Below, in pieces: positions 36,691 through 48,446 of a stretch of DNA of 64,000 bases. The stretch lies in assembly GCA_038373865.1 (NCBI GenBank), contig JAXGGA010003890.1, positions 1 to 64,000 of the forward strand, in the 5' to 3' direction. Source of the stretch: Uloborus plumipes (taxonomy: Eukaryota; Arthropoda; Arachnida; Araneae; Uloboridae). The first letter of the stretch is position 1. The number at the start of each line of letters is the position of its first letter. Under the pieces are notes generated by a model, which saw nothing but the letters and a program-made list of their open reading frames with translations, had not been told where the DNA came from and did no database searches. The position numbers were made by a program, and so were the translations under genes.

Positions 36691-38173
36691 TGATCTGGTA
36701 ATTAAGCACATTGTTTGCAAAAGGAATCCCATAATTTCCCTTAAAGATAGAAAAAAAATCATATTTGTTGCAATGTCTAATCACCAAAAAATAAAAGTTA
36801 TCCTAAAATAGCTACTTTTCAATCGCGAAAAAAAAAATAACTTTTGTAAGAAACTTTTAAAAGACCACTATGTTTTGAATCATTAAAGTTTCGACTTTAA
36901 GAGGACAGGAGATGACAATTGCTACTCTCTACTTTAAGTAATATTATTCAATTTTACAAATGTTTGTTAATATTTGATGCGTACCATCTCAGGAATAAAT
37001 TAAAAAAATTGTGTTACAAACCCTTACCTTGTATTTACAAGCCGTCTTTACTATATTATCTATAATGTGTAATCGTCACTAAACTTTTAAACAAATGTCA
37101 TGATGTTAAGTAAGATAAATATTAAAATCCCTAATGATTTTCATACAATTAAAAAAATAATTACTCATCCCTTAGCAACCTCATAATTTTTTGAAAGATT
37201 ATTTTTGATTAACAATAAATTAATTTAAATAGGTAAATACACATCTGGCTCTTTAAAGACATCAATGAATTTTTATTCCTACACCAATCTCAGTAACAAT
37301 TCAATAAAAGAAGTTATTGCTCATTTTTCCTTTAAAATGAACTATTTTTGAATTTCGACAAATTGTTTACTAAAATTGTTTTACAGAAAATTGCATTGAA
37401 CTTTTCTACTAATTTAGTGAACTTAATGAGTGTATAAACTGACTAATATCCATAATAGAAAAAAAATATCTCTCAAATCTTTCCCTAGCGGAGACAATTT
37501 TCCCTTAAGAAAGTTCGCAAGCTACATGTGACTTACTGAATTCTTTCCAATTTGGAATAAAAATCATTGCAATCGATACGACTTCAACTTTTTGTTAGAA
37601 ATTGTTTCGTCGCACCAAGAGACATTCTTCACAGAAATCCAAGGCTCTATCGCAGTTTCGCTCCAACACCCTTCATTACTCGATGACAACAACAATGGCT
37701 CCTCTATCAAAGACAAGGTTCAGTGTTCTATGTGATAACTTAATCGTCGCGGGAAGATGTACACGAACGACACAATATGATACCCTTTCTCTCTGACGTG
37801 CACAGCTCCAGCTTCCTCAGTTTAGGCGCTTGCCACAACCAATTCATTTCTTAACTAGGGACTAGCCGTTTATTTCGAGCTCTTTGTAAGGTACGCATTT
37901 TTATTACACGCAAAGCATGCATGGATTCACTCGCGTGCAGTCAAAGCATGCAAGTATAAGTTAGCCGCATACATTAACCTCTTGCTCATAATTTCTGTTA
38001 TTGAGTAATTTAAGAACATCTTGGTACCTTATGGGAAAAGTATGAATAAATAATTCTTTTTTGAGAACGTAATGTTTTTTTTTTCGGGGGGGGGGGATAT
38101 CTACTCGTATATTTTCCCACTTTGCAAAAATGTGGTCTGTATTGAAAGCACCATAAATCATATAAGCTCAAAT
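36691..38173. other. Intronic AT-rich sequence, no gene seen
   Basis: There is nothing recognisable apart from a G-run at about 38086-38096. Confidence 0.4.
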
Positions 38174-38506
38174 AAAATCAGCAATTAACATAAACTGGGA
38201 AGCTGGGAATAACTTTGAAAACTTAGCTTTTTTCTTGAGATTGTGAACGATGTGATTTTTGATAAAGATCATATTAAAACTGCTACAGAACACACTTTTT
38301 GTCAATGGTGGTTATACGTTGTGGTTACACACATGGTTATGCGCTGGTACAATGGTTATGCGCTGCAATCTGTTAGTAACGAATTGAAACAATACCAATG
38401 TACTAATTGAACACTATTATTTGGTTCAAATGTTCATTTTGGGGAAATTCAGACCCTTTTTTGGAACGTCCCTAAAAAAGGACGCTAGGCATTAATGGGC
38501 TAACTT
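38174..38506 (-). mobile_element. piggyBac-like MITE, truncated and rearranged copy
   Basis: It matches the family in inverted orientation and ends TAGGCATTAATGGGCTAA. Near 38300-38370 the motif TGGTTATGCGCTG/TGGTTACACAC is expanded, replacing the family's single AACCATTG segment. Confidence 0.65.
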
Positions 38507-39988
38507 CCAGCTTTGTAAGCTATAAATAACTTACCTTATAGACTGTTAAGATATTTTTTTTTTCTCATTTTTTTGCTCTATTTAAATTTACAAAAGCTTC
38601 GACTTACTACGATGAATGTTTTGTTGTCTAATACAGTGGTTTCCATACGATTTTAAAGAGTTTTCTTAAACATGTTAAGACTCCTCAAGTGTCGGGATGT
38701 TCCGGAATTACCCTACTGAGTAATAAAGATTTAAGGTAACCTATTTTAAAGAAAAATTTTGACATGTATGCAAAGTCAGGTAAACCCAAAGTAAATCCAT
38801 GACCTGCTACTATCATATTTGGCGCAGATTTTTTTTATAAATTGATATATTTTATCACCTTTATAAGCGTAATTTACGGACTGAAAGTTTGAAATATGCA
38901 TTAAAAATTTAGTTAAGTTTATTTTTCATTCTTTGTATTTTTAATAACAAAGAATTATTATCGTGCAATATGAGGAGTGGAGTAGGAATGCAATTGGAAT
39001 TTTGAAAACTATTCTTTTTGAATTTTTTGTTACTTTTTTGGTCAAACGTTCAAAAAATTCGAAATAATCCACGCACGCATCCATGATTTATTAAAATATA
39101 TCTTAAGTAAAATATAAATGACTCAACTTTTTAAAAATAGTTTTTTCTAATATTAATAATTTGTACTTAAAAAAACTCCTTACGCTACCGCAAAGAAAAT
39201 GATGTTTTAATTGCTTGAAAATAAACAAATAATTGTCGTCCATTTTAGAACTGATGTTCTGCAATTAAGTGTAAGATATCCCATTACGGTGATTGAACTC
39301 ATAATTTATAAAACCATAAAAGTTCTGTGTCACGTTGCCAAAAATATAAATAAATGCTTCGAAAAACACATACATAATTAAAACTGCACACAAATTTAAT
39401 TTGCTGCATTCTACGAACTTGAGTTATGCAAATAAGTTCCATAAGCAAACAAAAATTATGCTTCCTTCTCAGAAAAACCATATTTAAGACCTCCACGAAA
39501 GGTTCTCTCTTAATTCCTAATTAGATTCAAGGCTAGACAGAAAAATGAGACCGTAGCATCGTTCCATTTTTTTTATTCTTTTTACACCCCCTGCTCCCGA
39601 AATGCCTCAACATATCATTGAGGCAATTGAGTTCACTTACGAGATGAGGTTCGGAAAAAATGATCAAGTCATTTTGTTCGTTGAAACTGACAAGTGAGAG
39701 ATATTTGAAGCACGAAAACAAGTCATCTCATTTCTATAATGGAACAAAACATTGTTGCAGCTCATCTGCAATTGTTGAGGAAATCGTTTTTTTTTTTTTT
39801 TTTTTTCTTTCTTCATTGTTGTAAATAATGAAACTAAAATGGTTCATTTGTGAGGACTGCCAAGTGTATACAAAAGAGTTGATTGAGTACTTGAACATTT
39901 GATTGAAGTTCAAAACTAAATTAGTCCTTTTCTTTTATAATCAATTTGCATGTGTAATGTAATATGTTGGTAAACACGTAATGGTAAA

Positions 39989-40142
39989 ATCCTACTTTAG
40001 GGTCCGGGTTTGGCGATTTTTTTCAGACTATAGCTTAAGTTTGCAATCATTTAGCTTAAAATCGCCAAACAATCCAATCATCCAATGATAATTCTGTGGT
40101 TGCCAGATTTAATAATTTATCGCCGGACCTTAAACTAGGATT
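39989..40142. mobile_element. Small MITE (CCTACTTTAGGGTCCGG)
   Basis: Ends are AATCCTACTTTAGGGTCCGG and CCGGACCTTAAACTAGGATT. It is 154 bp with no coding capacity. The superfamily is not clear. Confidence 0.65.
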
Positions 40143-41686
40143 CATCCCACGTAATTAAGAGAGATCAAATGACTTCGTGCCCCAAAATGTATTTAGATGT
40201 AATGTTGGTAAAGTTTAAAATGCTGGAGGGTTCCTCAAAAATGTTCATATTGTTTGCTAGCTGAAAGTTATATCTCTAAAAAAAAGATAGCAGGACTAAT
40301 TCCTTTGAAAATTGTAATGAACCCTGGAGTAAAATACTTAAGTTTGAAATAATCAAAAAGAGTTCATGAAATAAATAAATTTAAAGACGGAAGTGTAATA
40401 ATTAATTTAAAAACAAATGCAGTTTTTATACTCGTGTATGAGTTTTTTTTTTTTTTTTTTTTTTTTTTGTACTCTCCCAAAGCCTGTGAAGTCGTTATGT
40501 TCAAATGAGCAAAACAAAAAGAAATTCAAGTGCTCTCTTTTTCAAACATTGGCCTTTCTCGTTTCTCTTTTTTTTTAATCAGGAAAGTGTAATATGTTCG
40601 TACTGTTCTAATTAATCACTTTAAATAATTGTTAATAAATTGAAGAGCATAACTTCAATCAGAGTCAGAGCGTAGCTAAAATTCAGTATAAGTTAAAGTA
40701 CTGTGGATGGGAGAGAGTTTAATTTCAGCAAAATCAGTGCTTTTAAAATTACCGTTCCAGCTGTTTCAGCGTTGTTATGCTTTTTTTTTTCTTTGTTTAT
40801 TTCCTTTATCCTTTTACTTGCAAGTGATTCAATTTAACAAAATCGCAAGAAAATCTCGTACCTTTTTTTTCTGCTTGAGATATTTTTTTTTCTTTTTTTT
40901 GGTGGTGCAATCTTTTAGAAATGCATGATTCTCGCGAATTCGTGCTGTATCGGGAACCCTGTCAGATCACTTTTTTATTCCTTCATAGCCAGTGCTAAAT
41001 TCATGTTTAATTTTAATAAGCAGGTTTACCGTATATAAATTATTTTCATTTTATTATTATTTTTCTTTATTTACCTCTTTCAAATTTTTCAGTCCCCTTT
41101 ATCAAAAATGCTACTGAAGTTCCTTGCAACCATCTAGAGGGAGACTCATTCAGAGAGTTGCAACTTTCATTTTCTCTTCGTCCACAAAAGTTTTAGCGCA
41201 TTTTGCTGTAATTTTGTAACGTTTGAGACTGAGACCATTCCTCAGACATAATAAGTTAATTAATCACTTGTACTAAGTACAGAAAAAAAAGAGTTAACTC
41301 TAGTTTCCGCTCTTTTCATTACATTAATTAAGCCATTTTAACCGAGAGATTACTGCTCGTTTTATATTCACCACATTTATACATTATACTTAGCGAAAAA
41401 GTTGACACGTGACCATAAGCAGGAAATACAGCTGGAAACACCTGAAATTCTCTCGGGCAAAAATCTCACACTTGTTACACCTCGTCTTAATGACTACCAC
41501 TTTCACTCTCGGTATTTTGTTTATGCTGCAAGAGCGCCTCTACCGAGGAAAAAACGTATCTGTTTGTCACTGGTCGGGTATATTGGCTCCCGTAGCGTAA
41601 CGAGGAAATGCGTGACCGCACTGCAAACGGCCTCATTGTGTGATCAGAGCTCATTAATAACAGATCACACTGCAGTCGCCTGTTTA
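40143..41686. other. Intronic sequence; T-run and GC-richer block
   Basis: A T-run of about 28 bases is at 40443-40468. Positions 41400-41686 are GC-richer, with a 98-codon frame of unknown meaning that leads directly into the tandem array. Confidence 0.35.
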
Positions 41687-42607
41687 ATGGGAAAATGAGA
41701 AACAAGCGATATCGTACTCATTCATGGATTGTGATGGACGAGGACGTGAAAAGAAGGGATGTCTTGGAGGCGCGAAGACGTGACGGGAATGTGGTTTTAT
41801 ATTGGGTTTAATAACATTTTTTGTAGCAATTTAATTGCTTTTTTGCTGTACGCAGTGTTGTACACATGTGTAAAAAAACTGGAATGCAAAAATATACAAT
41901 GTTGCCGACTTTCTAAAATCTCAGAGAAGAAGCAAACTGGAATGTTGAAAAGTAGTAGTACGGAAAATCAAAAAAAAAAAAAAAAGGGTTAATTTTTGCG
42001 TATGCCTGTTCAATAGGAAAATGAGAAACAAGCGATATCGTACTCATTTATGGATTGTGATGGACGAGGACGTGCAAAGAAGGGATGTCTTAGAGGTGCG
42101 AAGACGTGACGGGAATGTGGTTTCATACTGGGTTTAATAACATTTTTGTAGCAGTTTAATTGCTTCTTTGCTGTACGCAGTGTCGTACACATGTGTAAAA
42201 AAACTGGAATATAAAAATATACAATGTTGCAGACTTTCTGAAATATCAGAAAGGTACACACTTGAGTTTCGAAAAATAGTACTTAAAATCAAGAAAAAAA
42301 GAGAGGGGAGCAGTTGAATTGCTCTTTTACTGTACGCAAAGTCGTAACCCATAAATAAAAAAACAGGAATGCAAATATATACAATGTTTCTGCCTTTTTG
42401 AAATGGCAGGGAGAGGCACAGTTGAATTTCGAAAAGTAGTACCAAGTACCAGAAGTTAAAAGCTGAGAGATCATTTTACTAATCCCTGTATGCTGGGAAA
42501 ATAAGAAATGAGCGATATTGTTCGGATTTATAATTTATTCATGGATTGTGATTGACGAGGATGTGAAAAAAAGGCGCGAAGATATGACGAGAATGTAGTT
42601 TTTTATT
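41687..42607. repeat. Tandem array with period of about 325 bp
   Basis: Unit 1 (41687 to about 42000) and unit 2 (42012 to about 42300) both begin GGAAAATGAGAAACAAGCGA and contain GACGTGACGGGAATGTGGTTT and CTGTACGCAGTG. A partial unit holding only the second half (42312-42450) is followed by one holding only the first half (42493-42607). The order shows rearrangement after tandem duplication. Frames within it are not genes. Confidence 0.75.
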
Positions 42608-43108
42608 AAACTAGTAGTTTTTATTATTTTTTAAAGACAGTTTAATTGTTTTTTTTTTTTTGCATGGGACAAAATAAAAATAAAATATTAGTCTAATATA
42701 GTATTTTTTATTTGATTATTACAAAAAAATAATTTTCATAAAATTAATTAATAAATAAACGAATTGATTAATGCTTTTGTTAGAAAACGTTAACGAATAA
42801 ATAAAATATTTAATGAATTAAAAAATTAGCTATTGAATGAGTAAATAAGTAAATTAATTAATAAATGAATGTTAATGATTGAATGTGTGAGTACGCAAGT
42901 GATTTAATAAATGAATGAACAAGTAGACAAAATAAATTATTTCACTTTATCTCGAGCACACTTGTCGAACTGCATTAAACATTTAAAATCCTATGTACAT
43001 AAGTACAGCAATGGAAATCAGTAGATCTCAATTAATATTTAAAATCTTTATTACAACAACTTTCTTCTGTTAAAAAAACAAAAATCACTTTTGATAAATC
43101 ATAAAACA
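42608..43108. repeat. AT-rich low-complexity stretch
   Basis: It is dominated by imperfect AATAAATGAAT/TTAATTAATAAAT repeats, mainly 42720-42930. Confidence 0.5.
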
Positions 43109-43631
43109 TTAACCCATTAATGCCCAACATTTTTTTCCCAAAGATATTTTGTACACTGGTTACAAACAGTGTTTAATGGACAGGAAAAATAATTTAAAAA
43201 ATATCATGTAAAAAATATTTTTTTTTATTAAAGAAAGAAGAATCTTCCCTTAAAAGTTACGATAGACGCCAGAGGGTACATACTTTTTTTATTAAAATTT
43301 TTTCTGCCTACGATATAATATTTAAAAAGACATTTTATAACAAGAAGTAAAATCAGAAATTAGCATAAACTGGGAAGCTGGGAATAACTTTGAAAACTTA
43401 GCTTTTTTTCTTGAGATTGTGAACGATGTCATTTTTGGTAAAGGTCATATTAAAACTGCTACAGAACACACTTTACAATACTTATGTGCTGCAATCTGTT
43501 AATAACGAATTGAAACAATACCAAGGTACTATAATTAAACACAATTATTTGGTTGAAATGTTCATTTTGGGGCGATTCAGACCCTGTTTTGGACCGTGCC
43601 TAAAAAGGGACGCTAGGCATTAATGGTTTAA
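43109..43631. mobile_element. piggyBac-like MITE, full copy, inverted
   Basis: It is flanked by TTAA. The left end is TTAACCCATTAATGCC and the right end is GGCATTAATGGTTTAA. It is the reverse orientation of 20413-20935 and the same length. Confidence 0.8.
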
Positions 43632-46600
43632 AATATGGCTATGAAATTTTGAAAATAACTTGCATAATTGTATACTTGCTGTTATAAACGCAATTAACTT
43701 TTTTACAGGAATCAAGTACCTATTTAAGAGCATACTTCAGTATTATATCTGTAACCCAACCTCCCCTGATTGAGACTTCCGCGTGACGCATTGTGCATTT
43801 CTCAATGCAAAGCGAGAATCAAACTTTTATTGAAAACATATTATTATAGACTTATTGATTTTTATGGTGTTGTTTTTCAGTGGAAATTAATAAGTGATAA
43901 CAAGCCATTCTATTAAGTGAAGTTTAACACCATTTCTTCCCCATTTTTTCTAAGAGAAATCATTTGATAGAGTGGAACCTCTTTAAAACGAACGCCAAGG
44001 AACCGTAAAAATCAGGTCGTCTTATCCGAAGAACAATACTATGAATAAAAGAATGAGAATCGGAAATGCAGTTCTGTTATGAATAAAAGGATGAGAATCG
44101 GAAATGCAGTTCGTTTTAGCAACAATTTGTTCTAAGCGCGTTCGATATAAGCAGGTTCGACTGCGGAATTTAAAGTTACTGCTTGAAATCAATTAATATT
44201 TTTTTCCCTCATACAGATCCTTTGTACTTCGTTCATGAACAGAAACTAAAATTGACGCTGACAGTAAGTAATAACACAAAAAGAGAGCATAATTTATTTT
44301 CTAGTTAAAAGATTTACGCCAAAAGCGGGCTCTTATTTTTAGGAATGAATATCCATGCGCTCGATTTGCGGGATTGACTAAAAATAGATGTTTTCAGCAA
44401 GCATTTTCTTCTAAGTTCAATTTCTATCGCCTTGGAGTTTTTCATTATCGCTTTCTTGCCTTCTGCTCATGGTCCAAAAAGTAATTACAAAAATTACGCA
44501 TTTTCAGTAAAATAGTATCTTCTAGTCCGTTTATCTTTTAATTTATTTATTATTATTATTATTATTATTTTTTTTTTTTCAAATTTCTCAGCAAGTGTAT
44601 CAATTTCAAAAAACCTACAAGTTCTCCAACGAACAGTGCCATCTCTATTACTTTCCTTTAAATTTCCTTCCCCGTCTACAATTTTTACCCTTTTGTTTAT
44701 TTTTTCCTATAGTTTTGAAGCCCAGAAATGTGGGTTATCTTTACAATATTTTTATAAATTCTCCTGGGCTCCAAACACACAAACTCACACACCCGCACAC
44801 AAAATAAATTTTAGTTGCGCTAGTGATTCAATGCAACTTAATATACATCACAAAGGAACGGTACTTATTTGCTTAATTGAGAAAAACTGGATTTCAATAA
44901 AATACAGATTTCCGATAGAAAAGCTTGACACTAAACATAGGAGCTGCTTCTGATGATTTGATAAAAAGCTTTTCTCCGAAATATGTGTAATACTTCGCGT
45001 GCTTGGACAATATTACCCATTATCACACAATTCCAGGAAAAAAAACATTCTGATCTACATCTTGGTTGCACAAGCTAGACAGACAGTCAAGCCCAGAAAC
45101 CGGTCGCAGTATTCGGACACAATATCCATTGTTTGATGGGACATTACTAACTAATCTCTATTCAGTGACACTATTTTCAGGCATAAGTCAAGAGTTATCT
45201 GCATTATGTCTGACCTTGCTTTATTAGTCAAGCATAATGATGTTGCCATGTAAAACCTTCCTTCTTGACGACTTAAAAATTAATTTGAATGCGAAATGAC
45301 AAATAGTTTGTTGTGTCCTTTGTTTTGACGTCAGGTGAATTTGGGGGAAATGAAGCCATGTTTATGCTTCGATAGCGTTAAAGATATTAATCAGAATTAA
45401 TCTTATGTTAACAGTGTATCGTACGAGGTATATACATGTGAATAAATTTGCATCAATATTTCCTTTGTTTCATGGGGTCTTGTAATGCTTTAGACTTTGG
45501 TTGTTTCATTTTTACAACGTCATTAGTTTCAAAGTAATGATGGGGTACATCGTCTGACAAAGTGGTTCCTTTCGTAAAATGGGATGGGAGAGCACAGAAC
45601 TCACTTTGTTCTAAACTATTCGAATGGCATTTGCAATGAAGAAACAATCCCTCTAAAATGTTTCATGGACAACAAAAAATATGCTGTTGTTATTGTGTCT
45701 GATAATAGTACGCAATTGCGCGAGTAAAAATGCAATACGAAATACGTTGTTAGATTGTACTATTGAGGAATAATTTAGGAAAACTGCAAAACTGAAATCA
45801 AAGCTACTATCTTAGATAATTACAATTTTCCAGCATTTGACCTTTGTGTGTATTCTGCTGGAGAAAATGATGAACTTAAAAAAATTAACTTTTTTTTCGT
45901 CATGTCTTTATCCAATTTAATTTTAGTTCGTTAAAATCAGTATAAATAATTTTAAAAATATTCGAATTCGGTATCACTCATAGATTAAGTAAAATAATTT
46001 GTAATATGTCTAACTTGAATATTTTACTATTTTATGGCTACATGAAACCTGGGCAAAAGTGGAAACAAAAAGTTAATACGGAATTACAGTAAAATTAAAA
46101 CCATTTGCGATCTTCTGTCGCTCCTTTTTTTTTGTAAAAATAAGGCCACTCAAGTTATTTTTTAATCGTTTTAAAAAAACAAAGCTTTCTTCCTCTTTTT
46201 TCTGATAGACTGGAGTGTGGTTTATTTAGTGTGATTCAGACCACACTATGAGGAAGACAACCACATCAAGCGCCAAGTAAAGAAGTACTAGTTCAGAAAC
46301 AAATTTTTGTTTTTTTCGAACGTTGAGGAATGTTTCTGCAGTCTAGAAAGTCTTACAAACAAAACATTTTGGTAAAAATTCATTAGAAATCAAAACAGTA
46401 TTTTCCTTAATAGCAGCTACTTGATGACGGCTGAGATTTATGATGATATCTTTGCCAAGTAAATTTATCTTCAATATCAACTAACTTTGAACGTCAATTT
46501 GACGCCAATATCTGGATTTTTTTCCACTGTTTCAGGTAAACGAAATGCAGGACTACACTGACTACCCTTTCTAAACACGCACAGGAGAAGGATTAACTCA

Positions 46601-46982
46601 ATTATTCCTTGTAAGATTTCTTTCCCATCCGAAAGCTCATTCCCAAGACTTGCCTCGCAGATATTTTAACAATCTGGTTTTTATAAATACGCATAAATAA
46701 TGCAAATATCATTTGCAGGTGTAAGAACTTACAATTTGTGACGGATATGAAACAACTATTTAAAAGAATACTCATTTTCAAAAAGCATATTCGTCATTTT
46801 ATCATATTATTATTAGTCATCAAAATCCCATTAATCAATTTGTCATATTGAAGAAAATTTCAACTCTTTGCTGTGGCTTTTAAGAATCTATTTCATTTTT
46901 GTTTACATTATGACTATAAGAAAACTTCAAGCTATGTGTTACACATAACATCAATTGATTTTTGTTTTTCTTCTCTTTTTAG
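43632..46982. other. Intronic sequence upstream of second RECK exon
   Basis: It includes the pogo-like element at 43967-44163. The rest holds short frames up to 105 codons without recognisable features, a TTA microsatellite at about 44540-44570, and an imperfect inverted pair (GTGTGGTTTATTTAGTGTG / CCACACT) near 46213-46247. Confidence 0.35.
43967..44163. mobile_element. pogo-like MITE with internal 38-bp duplication
   Basis: Ends resemble AGAGTGGAACCTCTTTAAA and, inverted, CAGTCGAACCTGCTTATA. Inside, ATGAATAAAAGAATGAGAAT plus CGGAAATGCAGTTC occurs twice with a 38-bp period. Confidence 0.55.
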
Positions 46983-47066
46983 ATTTCTCTAGTCGAATTG
47001 GCCACTAGCAGTGAAGATAGGTGGAAATACATTACGAAATTAAGCTCTTTTTGCTCAAATATGTTG
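46983..47066 (+). CDS. RECK: RECK exon: middle of first cysteine knot
   Basis: The acceptor is CTTCTCTTTTTAG and the donor is GTAAGA. The 28 codons read ISLVELATSSEDRWKY then ITKLSSFCSNML, in phase 0 at both ends. In vertebrate RECK the equivalent segment follows 'C-E-Q' and carries a helix leading to a single cysteine (…YCPETM). Here that cysteine is in SFCSNML. The distance from this cysteine to the one in the next exon is nine residues, the same as in the vertebrate protein. The exon sits alone between introns of about 19.5 and 12.1 kb, so it is easily missed by gene finders. Confidence 0.88.
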
Positions 47067-47394
47067 GTAAGATCTATTCTTCTACTTCCAATGCTCAAGT
47101 TTAATATTTTATCATTCTAGTAGCCTGATTTCAGAAGAAATGCATTTATTTGTTGCAACGATGTCCAGTGATTGAATTGATTAAGGATTTAGAACAATAT
47201 GGTTTATCCAGAATAAATGAGCTGTAACGCAAATCAAAGAACCAAGTATCCGGACAGTTCGGGTAATAAGCAACGTAATTAACTACGTGAAATTGTTTAA
47301 AAGACATTAAAAATATATATATATAAATTTTCACATTTCTTAACAAAGAATTTGCTCTTTGAAAAAAAAAAAAAAAAAAACTGGTAGCATTTAA

Positions 47395-47586
47395 ATCACA
47401 AACGGTTACCCAAACGTCTCATCATTAACAGTTCAGTTGAATGTTGACGGGCTGATGCTTCAAGTACACTATGATATTTGTGAGATAAATCCTAATGCAT
47501 TGTGCAATCCATGTAGAAGCTGTACGTCAAAATGCAAAGCGAATATGTGTCGTATTTATAGCTACGCCTCCACTATCATAATTTAA
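47395..47586 (+). other. Small cysteine-rich open frame, function unknown
   Basis: The frame between stops has 63 codons. From about residue 27 it reads HYDICEINPNALCNPC then RSCTSKCKANMCRIYS, with six cysteines in 25 residues. That density is unusual for the local AT-rich background. There is an internal ATG at 47455 but no clear start, no pyrimidine tract and no convincing acceptor upstream. An A-run precedes it. It could be a degraded exon, an exon of a nested gene, or chance. It does not match the RECK knot pattern and I cannot name a family. Confidence 0.2.
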
Positions 47587-48194
47587 AATTATTATTCATA
47601 TGATTTTCCAAAAAAAAATCAACATATTTCACCCAAATTATCCGGAGATTACAATCAGCGATGGCCAGATAAAGAAGATTCTACTGTACTCCCAAAATAT
47701 ACGGTTTTTTGTGCCCTTTATGCTTCACAAAAAAAAATCAAGATCTGTATTGATTTCCCAAAAGAAGTCTTCACCATCATGCTCAACTGAGCAGAGGTGC
47801 TTTATGGAAAAACGCGCTATTAATTTCCATAGCAGAATGAAGAATTCGCATATCATTCAATTCCCCTTGAAAACAAAAGTATCGTAGGAGCGTCCATTAA
47901 ACCGATTTTAAACGAGATAAGGATGCGTGCGCAGCCATGCACGACCCTTTTAAAGCACCTTGATTGGTATGCAAGCCTCACTGATCTCGAATATTTTTTA
48001 AGATGAAAGATCGATTATTCCCGACTTAAGTATATCTGGAAATATGTAGCTTCCATTTTTGTCATCTGACTGGTGCATTGCTTTGTCAATATCTTATCAC
48101 ATATTTTTCTTCTTTTGCTTTTCTTTCTTTTTTGAAATTACTAGAAGAAAAGGAACGTGAAAACTCGCGGAAAAATGCTTCTAAATTTAACTTA

Positions 48195-48443
48195 GGGGCT
48201 GTCCATAAAACATGCAAGACTTTTTTTCAACGTTTTTTACCCCTTTCCCCTTAGTCAAAAATTGTGACTCCTTACCACCCTCTCCTCTCTTGTCACATAT
48301 CATACCATATACCATAAACATATAAGTCACAAAAAACGCGTTATGGCATACATTTTGTAGCCCCCTCCTACCCCATTCGTCATTAACTCACAATTTCTCG
48401 AAGCCCACCTCCTCAAATCATGACATCATTTATGAACAACCCC
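48195..48443. mobile_element. MITE with TTA duplication (PIF/Harbinger-like)
   Basis: Ends are GGGGCTGTCCATAAAA and TTTATGAACAACCCC, flanked by TTA at 48192-48194 and 48444-48446. A 3-bp TTA duplication with GGGG-starting ends fits PIF/Harbinger-derived MITEs. It is 249 bp and non-coding. Confidence 0.75.
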
Positions 48444-48446
48444 TTA

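Larger units (their letters stand above)
27501..46982 (+). other. RECK: RECK intron of about 19.5 kb
   Basis: This stretch carries a DUF4817/IS630-type remnant, several small MITEs, piggyBac-like copies, a tandem array at 41.69-42.61 kb and GC-richer blocks near 35.1-35.6 and 41.4-41.8 kb. The remainder is AT-rich unique sequence with microsatellites. No additional RECK-like exon is visible in it. Confidence 0.75.

Noticed and set aside
41402..41698. 98-codon frame before the 325-bp tandem array
   Set aside because: No domain or splice context supports it, and its end runs into the repeat.
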